Source: Xinfangfangia pollutisoli (GTDB lineage Bacteria > Pseudomonadota > Alphaproteobacteria > Rhodobacterales > Rhodobacteraceae). From it: a stretch of DNA of 64,000 bases. Below are positions 8,876-16,030 of this stretch, piece by piece (position 1 is the first letter of the stretch; each line of letters starts with the position of its first letter). The notes under the pieces are model-generated. The model was not told the origin of the DNA and made no database searches. It worked only from the letters and a program-made list of their open reading frames with translations. The stretch is taken from the NCBI RefSeq assembly GCF_020179405.1, contig NZ_JAICBZ010000005.1, positions 30,615 through 94,614 on the forward strand, written 5' to 3'. Position numbers and translations under genes: made by a program.

Positions 8876-9288
8876 CACAGCGCCGTAAAGGTCAGCACCC
8901 CGGCCGAGGCCAGCGTGACCTCATAGGTCGCCTCGCCATTGTGGCTGCCCGCATATTCCAGCGCGGTGATCTGGAACGGGCCCTCGATCACGCCGAAATC
9001 CGGGATCACCACCTGGAAATCCGGGATCTCGCCATCGAAGAAGATCTGCCGGGCGCGCTCGTCGGTATTCGCGTCGCGAAACACGCCCGAGCCGGAAATC
9101 GCCGCCGATTTCACCCCGGCGCCGGCCAGCAATTCCCGCCAGCCCCCCGCCGATTCCAGCGAGGTGACATCCACCGTCTCGGCATTGAACGCCGCCCGCG
9201 TGGCGCGCAGCCCCGCGATGGTCTCGAACATCCCGTCGCCGGTCTGGTCGATCTTGATGAGAAGGTCCTTGCCGGCCTGAACTGCCAT
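8875..9288 (-). CDS. GTA major tail (tube) protein (orfg9)
   Basis: A 137-residue phage major tail protein that stacks as hexamers to form the GTA tail tube. The start MAVQAGKDLLIKIDQTGDG and the beta-rich body with VTSLESAGGWRELLAGAG are characteristic. The ATG at 9288 is preceded by AGGAGAG a few bases upstream. It is separated from the upstream gene by 45 bases that hold a short GC hairpin, so its mRNA may be processed or stabilised separately, fitting a protein needed in many copies. Confidence 0.95.
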   Translation of the reverse strand: MAVQAGKDLLIKIDQTGDGMFETIAGLRATRAAFNAETVDVTSLESAGGWRELLAGAGVKSAAISGSGVFRDANTDERARQIFFDGEIPDFQVVIPDFGVIEGPFQITALEYAGSHNGEATYEVTLASAGVLTFTAL

Positions 9289-9333
9289 GGCATCTCTCCT
9301 GAACAGGGGTGGAATTCCGGCCGAAACGGCCGC

Positions 9334-9729
9334 TTAAAGCTCGATCCGGGCGCGAAAAACCTGGTCGATCCGCCGCACCTCGCCCTCGTCGATCCGCCGG
9401 GCCGAGGCGCGCAGGAACAGAAGCGACACCAGGCTGCCCCGGCTCAGCGCCAGGCTTGCGCCCACCAGCAGATCGGAAATCGCCGCGGCAATGGTCTTTG
9501 CCGCCAGAAACCCGGTGCCGTCGCTGATCACGCTGACCGCGATCTGATGCTCGGCCCCGGCGCCCGTCTTGTCCGAGGCGTCGCGCACCTCTTCAGGCCC
9601 GACCAGCACGAAGGTGCCGGCGGGCGAAGGCGGCACCGCGTCATAGACCGCCACCCCCGCCAGAGCCGGTGCCGTGGTCAGCGCCTGATAGATCGCCGCC
9701 TGCAGGGCGGCCGATGCGGCATAGCTCAT
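9334..9729 (-). CDS. GTA tail terminator, DUF3168 (orfg8)
   Basis: A 131-residue DUF3168 protein, the tail terminator ring that closes the tube at the neck. The N-terminus MSYAASAALQAAIYQAL and the segment VAVYDAVPPSPAGTFVLVG are typical. The ATG at 9729 overlaps the stop of the stopper gene by four bases, so coupling decides the start; the open frame upstream lies inside orfg7. No irregularities. Confidence 0.93.
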   Translation of the reverse strand: MSYAASAALQAAIYQALTTAPALAGVAVYDAVPPSPAGTFVLVGPEEVRDASDKTGAGAEHQIAVSVISDGTGFLAAKTIAAAISDLLVGASLALSRGSLVSLLFLRASARRIDEGEVRRIDQVFRARIEL

Positions 9730-10064
9730 TGCGGTGCCTCCTCGCGGCAGAAACAGACCAGCCAGCGCCCGCCCGGGTCGCGCTCGGTCACGGCCAGAAT
9801 GGCAAAGACCCGCGCCCCTTCGCGCAGGCGCTGCCCGGGCTTCGGCCGGCTGTCCGCACCCGGCGGCGCCGCCCGCACGGTGATCCGATAGGAGACCGAG
9901 GTCAGAACCACCTCTTCCCCCGCCGGATCGCGCCCCGTGCCGGGCAGCACTTCGGCCCAAAGCGTGCCCAGCGCGGCCCAGCTGGTCGAAAACCCGCCCG
10001 CGCCATCGGGTACGCGCTCGGCCTGTTCCAGAACCAGCGCGCGGTTCAGATGCGGCACCGTCAT
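9726..10064 (-). CDS. GTA head closure / stopper protein (orfg7)
   Basis: A 112-residue head-closure (SPP1 gp16-like) protein. The N-terminus MTVPHLNRALVLEQAERVPD and the conserved GGFSTSWAALGTLWAEV are family features. It caps the adaptor ring and holds the DNA before tail joining. ATG overlaps the upstream stop by four bases at 10061-10064 and its own stop overlaps orfg8, so three neck genes form one coupled block. Confidence 0.92.
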   Translation of the reverse strand: MTVPHLNRALVLEQAERVPDGAGGFSTSWAALGTLWAEVLPGTGRDPAGEEVVLTSVSYRITVRAAPPGADSRPKPGQRLREGARVFAILAVTERDPGGRWLVCFCREEAPQ

Positions 10065-10663
10065 CGCCGCCCCCCGCCGCCCAGGATCCGCACCTGGCGC
10101 CAGCGCTCGATCAGCGCCACCACCCCGAAGGGCAGACCCGGCGCTGCCGCACCATCGTCATGGCGATGCTCGTAGAATTCGGCCGCCAGCAGCAGCACCG
10201 CCTGGCGCAGATCGGCCGGAACATCGGCCCAGCCGGGCCCGAACCCCGCATCGAAGACCAGCGCCACCGCGCCCTCCACCGGCACCGAGGGCAAGGCCAC
10301 GCCGCGCCCGGCAATCCGCGGCCGGTGCAGATCGGCGATCAGCCGATAGGCCTCGGGCGCGACCGTCACCTCGTCCCCCGCCGCATCGCGCAGCGTGACC
10401 GAGATCAGCGCCCCCACCGGCGCCACCGGCAGCGCCTGCTCGCCCGCATCGCGCCAGTCGTCCAGCTCCCAGCGAAAGCGCCGCTCGATCAGCACCTTGG
10501 CCGTCCGCCCCTCGATCGCGGCCATGGCGGCGCGAAGATGGCTTTCCAGCAGCCCATCCTGGTCCGGCGCCAGGGCAAAGCCCGCCCCCAGCCGCAGATG
10601 CGCCTTCAGCTCGTCCATCGGCAGCGCCGCCAAAGGCACCGCCGTTTCCTCGGTCAACATCAT
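10061..10663 (-). CDS. GTA head-tail adaptor protein (orfg6)
   Basis: A 200-residue HK97 gp6-type connector that binds the portal from outside. A helical N-terminal half (MDELKAHLRL, LESHLRAAMAAIEGRT) is followed by a beta segment, and LRQAVLLLAAEFYEHR lies near the C-terminus, as in phage adaptors. GAGGGG sits about eight bases upstream of the ATG at 10663; the next codon is also ATG. The 77-base gap to the capsid gene carries a GC hairpin. Confidence 0.92.
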   Translation of the reverse strand: MMLTEETAVPLAALPMDELKAHLRLGAGFALAPDQDGLLESHLRAAMAAIEGRTAKVLIERRFRWELDDWRDAGEQALPVAPVGALISVTLRDAAGDEVTVAPEAYRLIADLHRPRIAGRGVALPSVPVEGAVALVFDAGFGPGWADVPADLRQAVLLLAAEFYEHRHDDGAAAPGLPFGVVALIERWRQVRILGGGGRR

Positions 10664-10700
10664 CTCATCCCCTCGCTGCCGGCCCGCCCGATCTGCCGGC

Positions 10701-10722
10701 CCGGGGCGCGTGCCTGCCCCGG
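10701..10722 (-). other. GC hairpin just after the capsid gene
   Basis: Arms CCGGGGC (10701-10707) and GCCCCGG (10716-10722) pair perfectly with an eight-base loop, 19 to 40 bases downstream of the capsid stop in transcription direction. The hairpin is flanked by two copies of CCGGCCCGCCCG. There is no T-run on the minus strand, so it is a better candidate for an RNA 3'-end stabiliser or partial terminator than for a full intrinsic terminator. Confidence 0.5.
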
Positions 10723-10740
10723 ACCGGCCCGCCCGCCGCG

Positions 10741-11949
10741 TTACGACACCGCGACTTTCAGCAGCTTGATCGCCGCGAAATCGGTGATGTCGCCGCCCAC
10801 ACGCTTGGTGGCGTAGAACAGCACATGCGGCTTGGCCGAGAAGGGATCGCGCAGGATGCGCAGATCCGGGCGTTCGGCCACGGTATAGCCGGCTGCGAAA
10901 TCGCCGAAGGCGATCGGATAGGTATTGGCGCCCACATCGGGCATGTCCTCGCAGATCAGCACCGCATAACCCATCAGCCGCGCCGGTTCCCCGGCCGCCA
11001 GCCCGTCCGACCACAGGAAGCGCCCATCGGCATCCTTCATCTTCCGCACCGCGCCCGCGGTTTTCGAGTTCATCACGAAGGTGCCATTCGCGCGGTAATC
11101 GGCGCCCAGCGCATAGACCAGGTTGATGATGCAGTCGGCCGGATTGGTCGGCGCGAAATCCGATGCCGCCCCGGTGGCGATATAGCCAAGGCTGCCCCAG
11201 GCCCAGGACGCATTGGCAACCTTCGACGGCAGCAGAATGCCCTTGGGCTTGTCCACCCCGTCGCCATTCACGAAAGCCGACGCCTCGGCCCGGATGAAGC
11301 GCGTCGCGATCTTGCTGGCCAGCCAACCTTCCACATCGAAGGCGCTGTCATCCAGCAGCCGCTGGCTCGCCTTCGGCATGGCCGACAATTCATGCAGCCG
11401 GATCGAGATCCGCTCCAGCGCGGGCGTCGCCGTCTCGGTGGTCGCGGTGCTTTCCGTGGCCCAGCCCGAGCCCACGTCGCTGCGGTCGATCAGCACGTCG
11501 AACGAGGTGGCCTCGACCTGCACCACATTGGCAATCGCCCGCAGGGACGAGGTCGACACCAGCATCGAGCGGATTGTGTCGGCGGTCTGCGGGTCCACCA
11601 GATAGCCGCCATCGGCCGCCACCGTGGTGGACAAGGCCTTGCCCTCCAAGACCAGCCCGCGCAGACCGTCATCATCGCCGCTGCGCAGATAGGCATCAAA
11701 GGCCTTCTTGTGCGGCGCATCGCCTTCCACCGCAGCCGAAAGGGCCGGGCGGCCGTAGCTCATGGTTTTCCGATCCAGCATGGTCAGTCGCTCTTCCTGA
11801 TGTTGCAGCGCTTGTTTCACTTCGGCCTGCAGCCCCTTGAATTCCTGCAGGAAACCGGACATCGCGGCTTTCACTTCCGCGGCCGGCGCAAGGGCAGTCA
11901 TCTGGGCCTGGGACAGATCTTCCCCGGCCCGAGCCTTTCTCTCGGTCAT
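10741..11949 (-). CDS. GTA major capsid protein (orfg5)
   Basis: A 402-residue HK97-fold capsid protein. The first about 110 residues form the helical scaffold (delta) domain that the prohead protease removes (VKAAMSGFLQEFKGLQAEVK, with a coiled-coil pattern). The mature region starts near LVLEGKALSTTV and contains the typical DGGYLVDPQTADTIR, SGWATESTAT and FINGDG-like FVNGDGVDKPKGIL motifs. The ATG at 11949 has AAAGGGG about seven bases upstream; the open frame further upstream lacks capsid sequence. It is the most highly needed structural protein, and a hairpin follows its stop codon. Confidence 0.97.
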   Translation of the reverse strand: MTERKARAGEDLSQAQMTALAPAAEVKAAMSGFLQEFKGLQAEVKQALQHQEERLTMLDRKTMSYGRPALSAAVEGDAPHKKAFDAYLRSGDDDGLRGLVLEGKALSTTVAADGGYLVDPQTADTIRSMLVSTSSLRAIANVVQVEATSFDVLIDRSDVGSGWATESTATTETATPALERISIRLHELSAMPKASQRLLDDSAFDVEGWLASKIATRFIRAEASAFVNGDGVDKPKGILLPSKVANASWAWGSLGYIATGAASDFAPTNPADCIINLVYALGADYRANGTFVMNSKTAGAVRKMKDADGRFLWSDGLAAGEPARLMGYAVLICEDMPDVGANTYPIAFGDFAAGYTVAERPDLRILRDPFSAKPHVLFYATKRVGGDITDFAAIKLLKVAVS

Positions 11950-11986
11950 CGTCGACCCCTTTCGGTTGAAGAAGAATTCCCGGGCG

Positions 11987-12544
11987 CTAGCCGCGCTCGG
12001 CCAGGCTCCGGCGCGCCTCGTCGAAGACGCCGGCCAGTTCACGCATCAGCGCCGCGACGTCGTCAGACTTCGCCGCCACCCGCGCTTCGGGAAGCATGGG
12101 AAAGGTCACCAGCGACACTTCCCACAGTTCCAGCTCCTGCAAGAGACGCCGCCCCTTGCCGTCGCGTTCCGCCTTGACGGTGCGATAGCCGATCGACAGC
12201 CCGTCGATCGCCCCCGCCGTCAGCAGGGCCGCCGCCTCGCGGCCCTTCTCCACCTCGGTCAGGATCCGGCCCTTCACCCAAAGACCCTGGGCATCTTCCC
12301 GCACCTCGTCCCAAACCCCGATCGGCTGGCCCGGATCGTGCTGCCACAGCATCTTGACCCGCCCGCCCCGCGCCGACAGCCGCGTCAGCGAGGCCGCATA
12401 GGCCCCCCGCGCCACCACGTCGCCGCCCTGGTCCTTCACCCCGAACAGCGAGGCATAACCCGCCACCACCCGCCCCTCGGTCAGTTCCAGCCCCGCCTCG
12501 GGCCGGTGGAATTTCCGCTCGGGCGCGCCCGACATTCCTTCCAT
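11987..12544 (-). CDS. GTA prohead protease (orfg4)
   Basis: A 185-residue HK97-family (S78) serine protease that trims the capsid scaffold domain. Catalytic His is in MLWQHDPGQPIG and the Ser in IDGLSIGYRT. The opening EGRVVAGYASLFGVKDQGGDVV is family-typical. The ATG at 12544 follows GAGGTGAGG closely; the ATG three codons later is the alternative. It directly precedes the capsid gene, as in HK97-like modules. Confidence 0.95.
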   Translation of the reverse strand: MEGMSGAPERKFHRPEAGLELTEGRVVAGYASLFGVKDQGGDVVARGAYAASLTRLSARGGRVKMLWQHDPGQPIGVWDEVREDAQGLWVKGRILTEVEKGREAAALLTAGAIDGLSIGYRTVKAERDGKGRRLLQELELWEVSLVTFPMLPEARVAAKSDDVAALMRELAGVFDEARRSLAERG

Positions 12545-12557
12545 CGCCTCACCTCGC

Positions 12558-12803
12558 CTATTGTGTCGCCGCCCGGATCAAGGCCTCGGCCCCCTGCGCC
12601 AGCAGAAAGGCCGCGACCCCGTAAACCCCCAGCCAGATCCGCTTTTCCAGCCGGTCCAGCGCCGCCTCGATCTGCACCAGCCGGTATTCCAGCCCGGCCC
12701 AGCGTTCTTCCAGCACGCGCTCATTCGCCTCGATCCGCGCATGGGCGGAATCGAAGCCTTCCAGGACGAAGCGCGACCCCGCCCCCTCCTTGTGCAGCGT
12801 CAT
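12558..12803 (-). CDS. Small GTA protein with C-terminal membrane segment (orfg3.5-like)
   Basis: An 81-residue protein between portal and protease, the place of orfg3.5 in RcGTA. A charged coiled-coil helix (about residues 15-55, ARIEANERVLEERWAGLEYR) is followed by a hydrophobic helix IWLGVYGVAAFLLAQGAEAL, the likely membrane anchor. The ATG at 12803 overlaps the portal stop by four bases. Its role is not known to me; shape and position would suit a holin-like or assembly factor, but this is inference. Confidence 0.85.
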   Translation of the reverse strand: MTLHKEGAGSRFVLEGFDSAHARIEANERVLEERWAGLEYRLVQIEAALDRLEKRIWLGVYGVAAFLLAQGAEALIRAATQ

Positions 12804-13981
12804 TCCTCCTCCGCCAGCCGCGGCAGGCCCAGCAGCGCCCGCTTCTCGGCCAGGGTCAGGAACTCGGCCGCGCCCACCCGCGCCCATTGCTGGTCGCGCT
12901 CGATCGCCAAAGCCGGGATCTGGTCCAGATCGGGCCGCAGCTCGACCATCTCACCCGACAGGGCCGCCAGCCAATGCGCCAGCGTCGCCAGAACCCGCTG
13001 CGCCAAGGGCAGCACCGTCAGCCGGTAGAACGCCCGGTTGGCCTCCTGATAATTCGCATAGGTCGCGTCGCCCGGAATCCCCAGCAGCATCGGCGGCACC
13101 CCGAAAGCCACCGCAATCTCGCGCGCCGCGGCCAGCTTCGTCTCGTGAAACTCCATGTCCGAGGGCGAGAACCCCATCGGCTTCCAGTCAAGCCCGCCCT
13201 CCAGCAGCATCGGCCGCCCGGCATTGCGCGCGCCCTGGTGATGGGCCTCCATCTCGCCCACCAGCCGGTCATATTGCTCGGGCGTCATCACCGCCTGCCC
13301 GTCCGCGCCCTTGTACACAATCGCGCCCGAGGGCCGCGCGGCATTGTCCAGAAGCGCCTTCGACCAGGCCGAGGCCGCGTTGTGGACATCCACCGCCACC
13401 GCCGCCGCCTGCATCGGCGACAGGCCGTAATGGTCATCCTGCGGATGGAAGCTCTTGATATGGCAGACAGGGCTCAGCCCGTCCGACACGGCAAAGCGAT
13501 GCACCCGCCCCCCCACCGAATAGTCATAGGCGACGGGCCAGCCATCGGCGCCGGGCACCAAAGCCATCCGGTCGCTGCGCAAGACGTGCAGTTCGCCCGG
13601 CAGTTTCCCGGCCCCCGGCACCGCCTCGACATAGGCATTGCCGCTCAGCAAGAGATGCCCATAGGCCGCCTCCAGCAATTCCGCCCGCCCCTGCCCGCCA
13701 TTCGGCCGCGCCAGCAGGGCCAGAACCGGATGCGTCTCATAGCGCCGATCCGCGTCCTGGCAGATCACCGGCAAGGCCGCCGCCGCCTCGGCGATCAGCC
13801 GCACCGCCCGGAAGCCGATTGGGTTGCCCTGGAACCCGGCCTTCGCCAAAGACACCGCATCGCGCGGGCTCCAGGCCACCCGGCCCGCATTGCCCCAGGC
13901 GATCACCCGCCCGGTCGCACTGTCCTTCTTCTCCACCGCCCCCGGCGCCGCCGGCCCGCTCTTCCTCAGGAAATCGAACAC
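12800..13981 (-). CDS. GTA portal protein (orfg3)
   Basis: A 393-residue HK97-family portal that forms the DNA gateway of the head. Seen are the N-terminal FDFLRKSG, the crown/stem region with HIKSFHPQDDHYGLSPMQAA and the C-terminal GVPPMLLGIPGDATYANYQE and RAFYRLTVLPL motifs. The start is GTG at 13981, preceded by AAAGGGG at a suitable distance; the neighbouring ATG (13983) is out of frame. A 124-base gap containing a terminator-like repeat separates it from the terminase gene, the longest gap inside the structural operon. Confidence 0.95.
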   Translation of the reverse strand: MFDFLRKSGPAAPGAVEKKDSATGRVIAWGNAGRVAWSPRDAVSLAKAGFQGNPIGFRAVRLIAEAAAALPVICQDADRRYETHPVLALLARPNGGQGRAELLEAAYGHLLLSGNAYVEAVPGAGKLPGELHVLRSDRMALVPGADGWPVAYDYSVGGRVHRFAVSDGLSPVCHIKSFHPQDDHYGLSPMQAAAVAVDVHNAASAWSKALLDNAARPSGAIVYKGADGQAVMTPEQYDRLVGEMEAHHQGARNAGRPMLLEGGLDWKPMGFSPSDMEFHETKLAAAREIAVAFGVPPMLLGIPGDATYANYQEANRAFYRLTVLPLAQRVLATLAHWLAALSGEMVELRPDLDQIPALAIERDQQWARVGAAEFLTLAEKRALLGLPRLAEEE

Positions 13982-14050
13982 ATTCCGCCCCTTTCATCCG
14001 GCAAGCCGCCGCCGGGCCGTTCCGAAAACAGCCGCCAGCTTTCATCTGTC

Positions 14051-14087
14051 GAAAAATATCCCGGGGGTCCGGGGGCAGCGCCCCCGG
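14051..14087 (-). terminator. Terminator-like repeat module inside the GTA operon
   Basis: On the minus strand a hairpin CCGGGGGCGCTGCCCCCGG (14069-14087) is followed by ACCCCCGGGAT and TTTTT (14056-14052). The first arm can pair instead with the second CCCCCGG, placing the T-run right after the stem. The same CCCCCGGGATATTTTT design occurs at convergent gene ends at 51.7 and 58.4 kb in this window. Here it lies between terL and portal and points in the direction of GTA transcription. Confidence 0.65.
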
Positions 14088-14105
14088 CGTCCGCCGCCCC
14101 GCGGC

Positions 14106-15455
14106 TCAGGCCCCGAGCGTCCGCACCGAAGGATCCCCGATCCGCCCCGAGGGCGCGATCATCAGATCGGTCAGCGCCCAGACCAGCGCATCCAGCCGGT
14201 CGGGACTGCCCTGCCCCTGCCAGCCCACCCGCGCCATCTGCATCATCTGTGCCTCCAGCGCGCCCAGGCCCCGGCCATGCGCCACGCGGCCTTGCTCGTA
14301 CAGCGCCGCCACCGGCTCGGCCCGCAGCATCTTGCCCTTCATCGCCCGCACTTCGCGTAGCGGTGCCAGCGGATCGACCTGGCGGATCACATCCGCAACC
14401 AGATCGCCGCCCTGGTTCACCTCGACGACCAGCCGCTCGGCGCCGAATTCCTCCATCGCCGCCAGCGCCGCCCGCGCCCAGCCATCGGGCGAGGCGCCCC
14501 GGACCGAACGGTCGGCCAGCACCGCCGCCCGCCAGTCCTTCCGCTCGCCCCGCGTATCGGCCCCCGCCACCACGATCCCGCATTCGTCCGAGCGCTTGGT
14601 GGCCGTCACCGGCGGATCCACCGCCACGACGATCCGCATCTGCCCCGGCACCGGCTTGCCCTGCGCCGCAGCGATCATGCCCCGCGTCCACAGCGCACCG
14701 TCGATCTCCTCGACCAGCTCGCCCTCCAGCTCTTGCCGGCCCAGCGAAGACCCGCCATAGCGCGCCTCCACCTCGGCCAGAAAGCTTTTCGCCAGATAGG
14801 CCCGGTTCGCCTCGGTCGGCGCCCGGCTGATCACGGTCGAGGGGTTCTGCAGGATCGCCTTCAGCAATTCGATATTGCGTGGCGTCGTCGTCACCACCTG
14901 CTGGGGATGCGCCCCCAGCCGCAGCGCGAATTGCAGCTGGTCCCAGCTGGCCTGCGCCTTCGGCCATTTCGCCAGTTCATCCGCCCAGGCCGCATCGAAT
15001 TGCGGACCCCGCAGGCTTTCGGGATCATGCGCCGAGATCGCCTGCGCCACCGCGCCGTTTTCCCATTCCAGCACCCGCCGCGTCGCATGCCATTTCGGCC
15101 GCCGGTCGGGGGGCGAGCAGGCCAGGATGCCGCTGTCGCCCAGGATCATCACCTCGCGCACCTGATCGAAGGTCTCGCCCACCAGCGCCACCCGCCGCGC
15201 GCGGCCCGGCGCCTCGGGCGTCGCCCCTTCCACCTGCGCGCGCACCCATTCCGCCCCGGCCCGGGTCTTGCCCGCCCCGCGCCCGCCCAGGATCACCCAG
15301 GTCTTCCAGGCCCCCTCGGGCGGCATCTGATGCGGAAGCGCCCAGAAATCGAATATCCAGGGCAGTGCCAGCAGCGCATTCTCGCTCAAGCCCCCCAGAA
15401 ACCCGTCAATCTCCTCTTGCGTCGCGGAGGCAAGCCAGGCGGCGCCCGATTTCAT
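14106..15455 (-). CDS. GTA terminase large subunit (orfg2)
   Basis: A 449-residue packaging motor ATPase and nuclease. Walker A is GGRGAGKT at about residues 57-64, Walker B AAWADEL, and the coupling motif TTTPRN. The C-terminal RNase H-like nuclease begins near VVAVDPPVTATKRSDECG, with acidic residues in VEVNQGGDLV and DRLDALVWALTDL. The ATG at 15455 lies 50 bases inside the small-subunit gene; a second ATG at 15530 would add 25 residues that do not look conserved. In RcGTA the motor packages about 4 kb of any host DNA by headful. Confidence 0.95.
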   Translation of the reverse strand: MKSGAAWLASATQEEIDGFLGGLSENALLALPWIFDFWALPHQMPPEGAWKTWVILGGRGAGKTRAGAEWVRAQVEGATPEAPGRARRVALVGETFDQVREVMILGDSGILACSPPDRRPKWHATRRVLEWENGAVAQAISAHDPESLRGPQFDAAWADELAKWPKAQASWDQLQFALRLGAHPQQVVTTTPRNIELLKAILQNPSTVISRAPTEANRAYLAKSFLAEVEARYGGSSLGRQELEGELVEEIDGALWTRGMIAAAQGKPVPGQMRIVVAVDPPVTATKRSDECGIVVAGADTRGERKDWRAAVLADRSVRGASPDGWARAALAAMEEFGAERLVVEVNQGGDLVADVIRQVDPLAPLREVRAMKGKMLRAEPVAALYEQGRVAHGRGLGALEAQMMQMARVGWQGQGSPDRLDALVWALTDLMIAPSGRIGDPSVRTLGA

Positions 15456-15765
15456 CGCGCGCCTGGTCGAGGTCCAGCTCGCCCCGGGCTCCGACAGCCC
15501 CGGCAATCTGTTTGCGGAGTTTGTCGACATTCTTGCGTTCCTCCAGAACCTGCCGGCCCATCTCGGCCAGATCGCGCACCGCGACCCGGCCCGCCTTGCC
15601 CGCCTCGAACCGCCCCTGCCGGATCGCGGCCAGCGCGGCATTCAGATCGCTTACGGCCAGACGGAACAGATCTTCCGTAAAGCCAAGGACATCGTCGGGA
15701 AGAGGAACCGGCCGGTCCGGGTCGCCCCCGGCCTCCTCTCCCCCTTCCGAGAACCAGATGCTCAT
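15406..15765 (-). CDS. GTA terminase small subunit (orfg1)
   Basis: A 119-residue protein at the head of the operon. The helical middle (LFRLAVSDLNAALAAIRQG) and the C-terminal LDQARDEIGRRLACLRDA fit the GTA small terminase, which lacks sequence-specific pac recognition and so allows packaging of random DNA. The ATG at 15765 follows GAGGAAAG directly and overlaps by four bases the stop of a 44-codon leader frame. First structural gene after the predicted promoter. Confidence 0.9.
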   Translation of the reverse strand: MSIWFSEGGEEAGGDPDRPVPLPDDVLGFTEDLFRLAVSDLNAALAAIRQGRFEAGKAGRVAVRDLAEMGRQVLEERKNVDKLRKQIAGAVGARGELDLDQARDEIGRRLACLRDARGD

Positions 15766-15896
15766 CTTTCCTCGGTCTCCCAGGCCGTCCCGCAGGCCCC
15801 CGCCGCAGGGATCGCGGCTGGGATCGCCGCGACCGGCGCGCAACAAAAAAGCGGCCCGGAGTTGCCCCCGGCCGCTTTCGACACGTCATCCATCAT
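15762..15896 (-). CDS. Possible leader ORF of the GTA operon
   Basis: A 44-codon frame starting ATG ATG at 15896/15893 (MMDDVSKAAGGNSG...) and ending TGA at 15764-15762, overlapping the terS ATG as ATGA. The first ATG is at the predicted transcription start, so it would be read leaderless. Its codons 7-17 span the terminator-like hairpin. No homology or protein features are recognised, and open frames of this length arise by chance in GC-rich DNA, so the call rests on position only. Confidence 0.3.
   Translation of the reverse strand: MMDDVSKAAGGNSGPLFCCAPVAAIPAAIPAAGACGTAWETEER
15845..15878 (-). terminator. Intrinsic terminator between mltG and the GTA operon / possible GTA attenuator
   Basis: On the minus strand AAAGCGGCC (15878-15870) pairs perfectly with GGCCGCTTT (15856-15848) and the T-run covers 15850-15845, followed by GTTG. 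There is no T-run for the plus strand. It can end read-through from fabF-mltG, but it lies about 20 bases downstream of the predicted GTA promoter start site and about 80 bases upstream of terS, so it must also be passed by GTA transcripts starting at that promoter. Confidence 0.75.
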
Positions 15897-15903
15897 GCCC
15901 CAA

Positions 15904-15932
15904 GGTCTACATTGGACCGGGCGCCAAGTCAA
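15904..15932 (-). promoter_or_regulatory. Predicted GTA operon promoter
   Basis: Minus strand -35 TTGACT (15932-15927) and -10 TAGACC (15909-15904) with a 17-base spacer, a good alphaproteobacterial sigma-70-type promoter; the infC promoter in this window has the same layout. The predicted start is near 15897. In R. capsulatus the GTA promoter depends on the activator GafA under CtrA control; I cannot identify a GafA site by eye. Confidence 0.6.
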
Positions 15933-16030
15933 GCCAAAAACGCAATGATACCAATGTGTTATGCGAACGCTGCGTTAAGGATTCGTTAGGATCCTACTCG
16001 CGCTGCCGCCAAGGGTCTGGCGGCAAAGGC

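Noticed and set aside
9318..9332. Short GC hairpin between orfg8 and orfg9 as a terminator
   Set aside because: Stem of about six bases with no T-run; at most a minor RNA structure.
1814..15932. Reading the phage-like block as an integrated prophage
   Set aside because: No integrase, excisionase, repressor, replication genes or attachment repeats are seen, and gene order and small tape measure match the RcGTA type rather than a phage.
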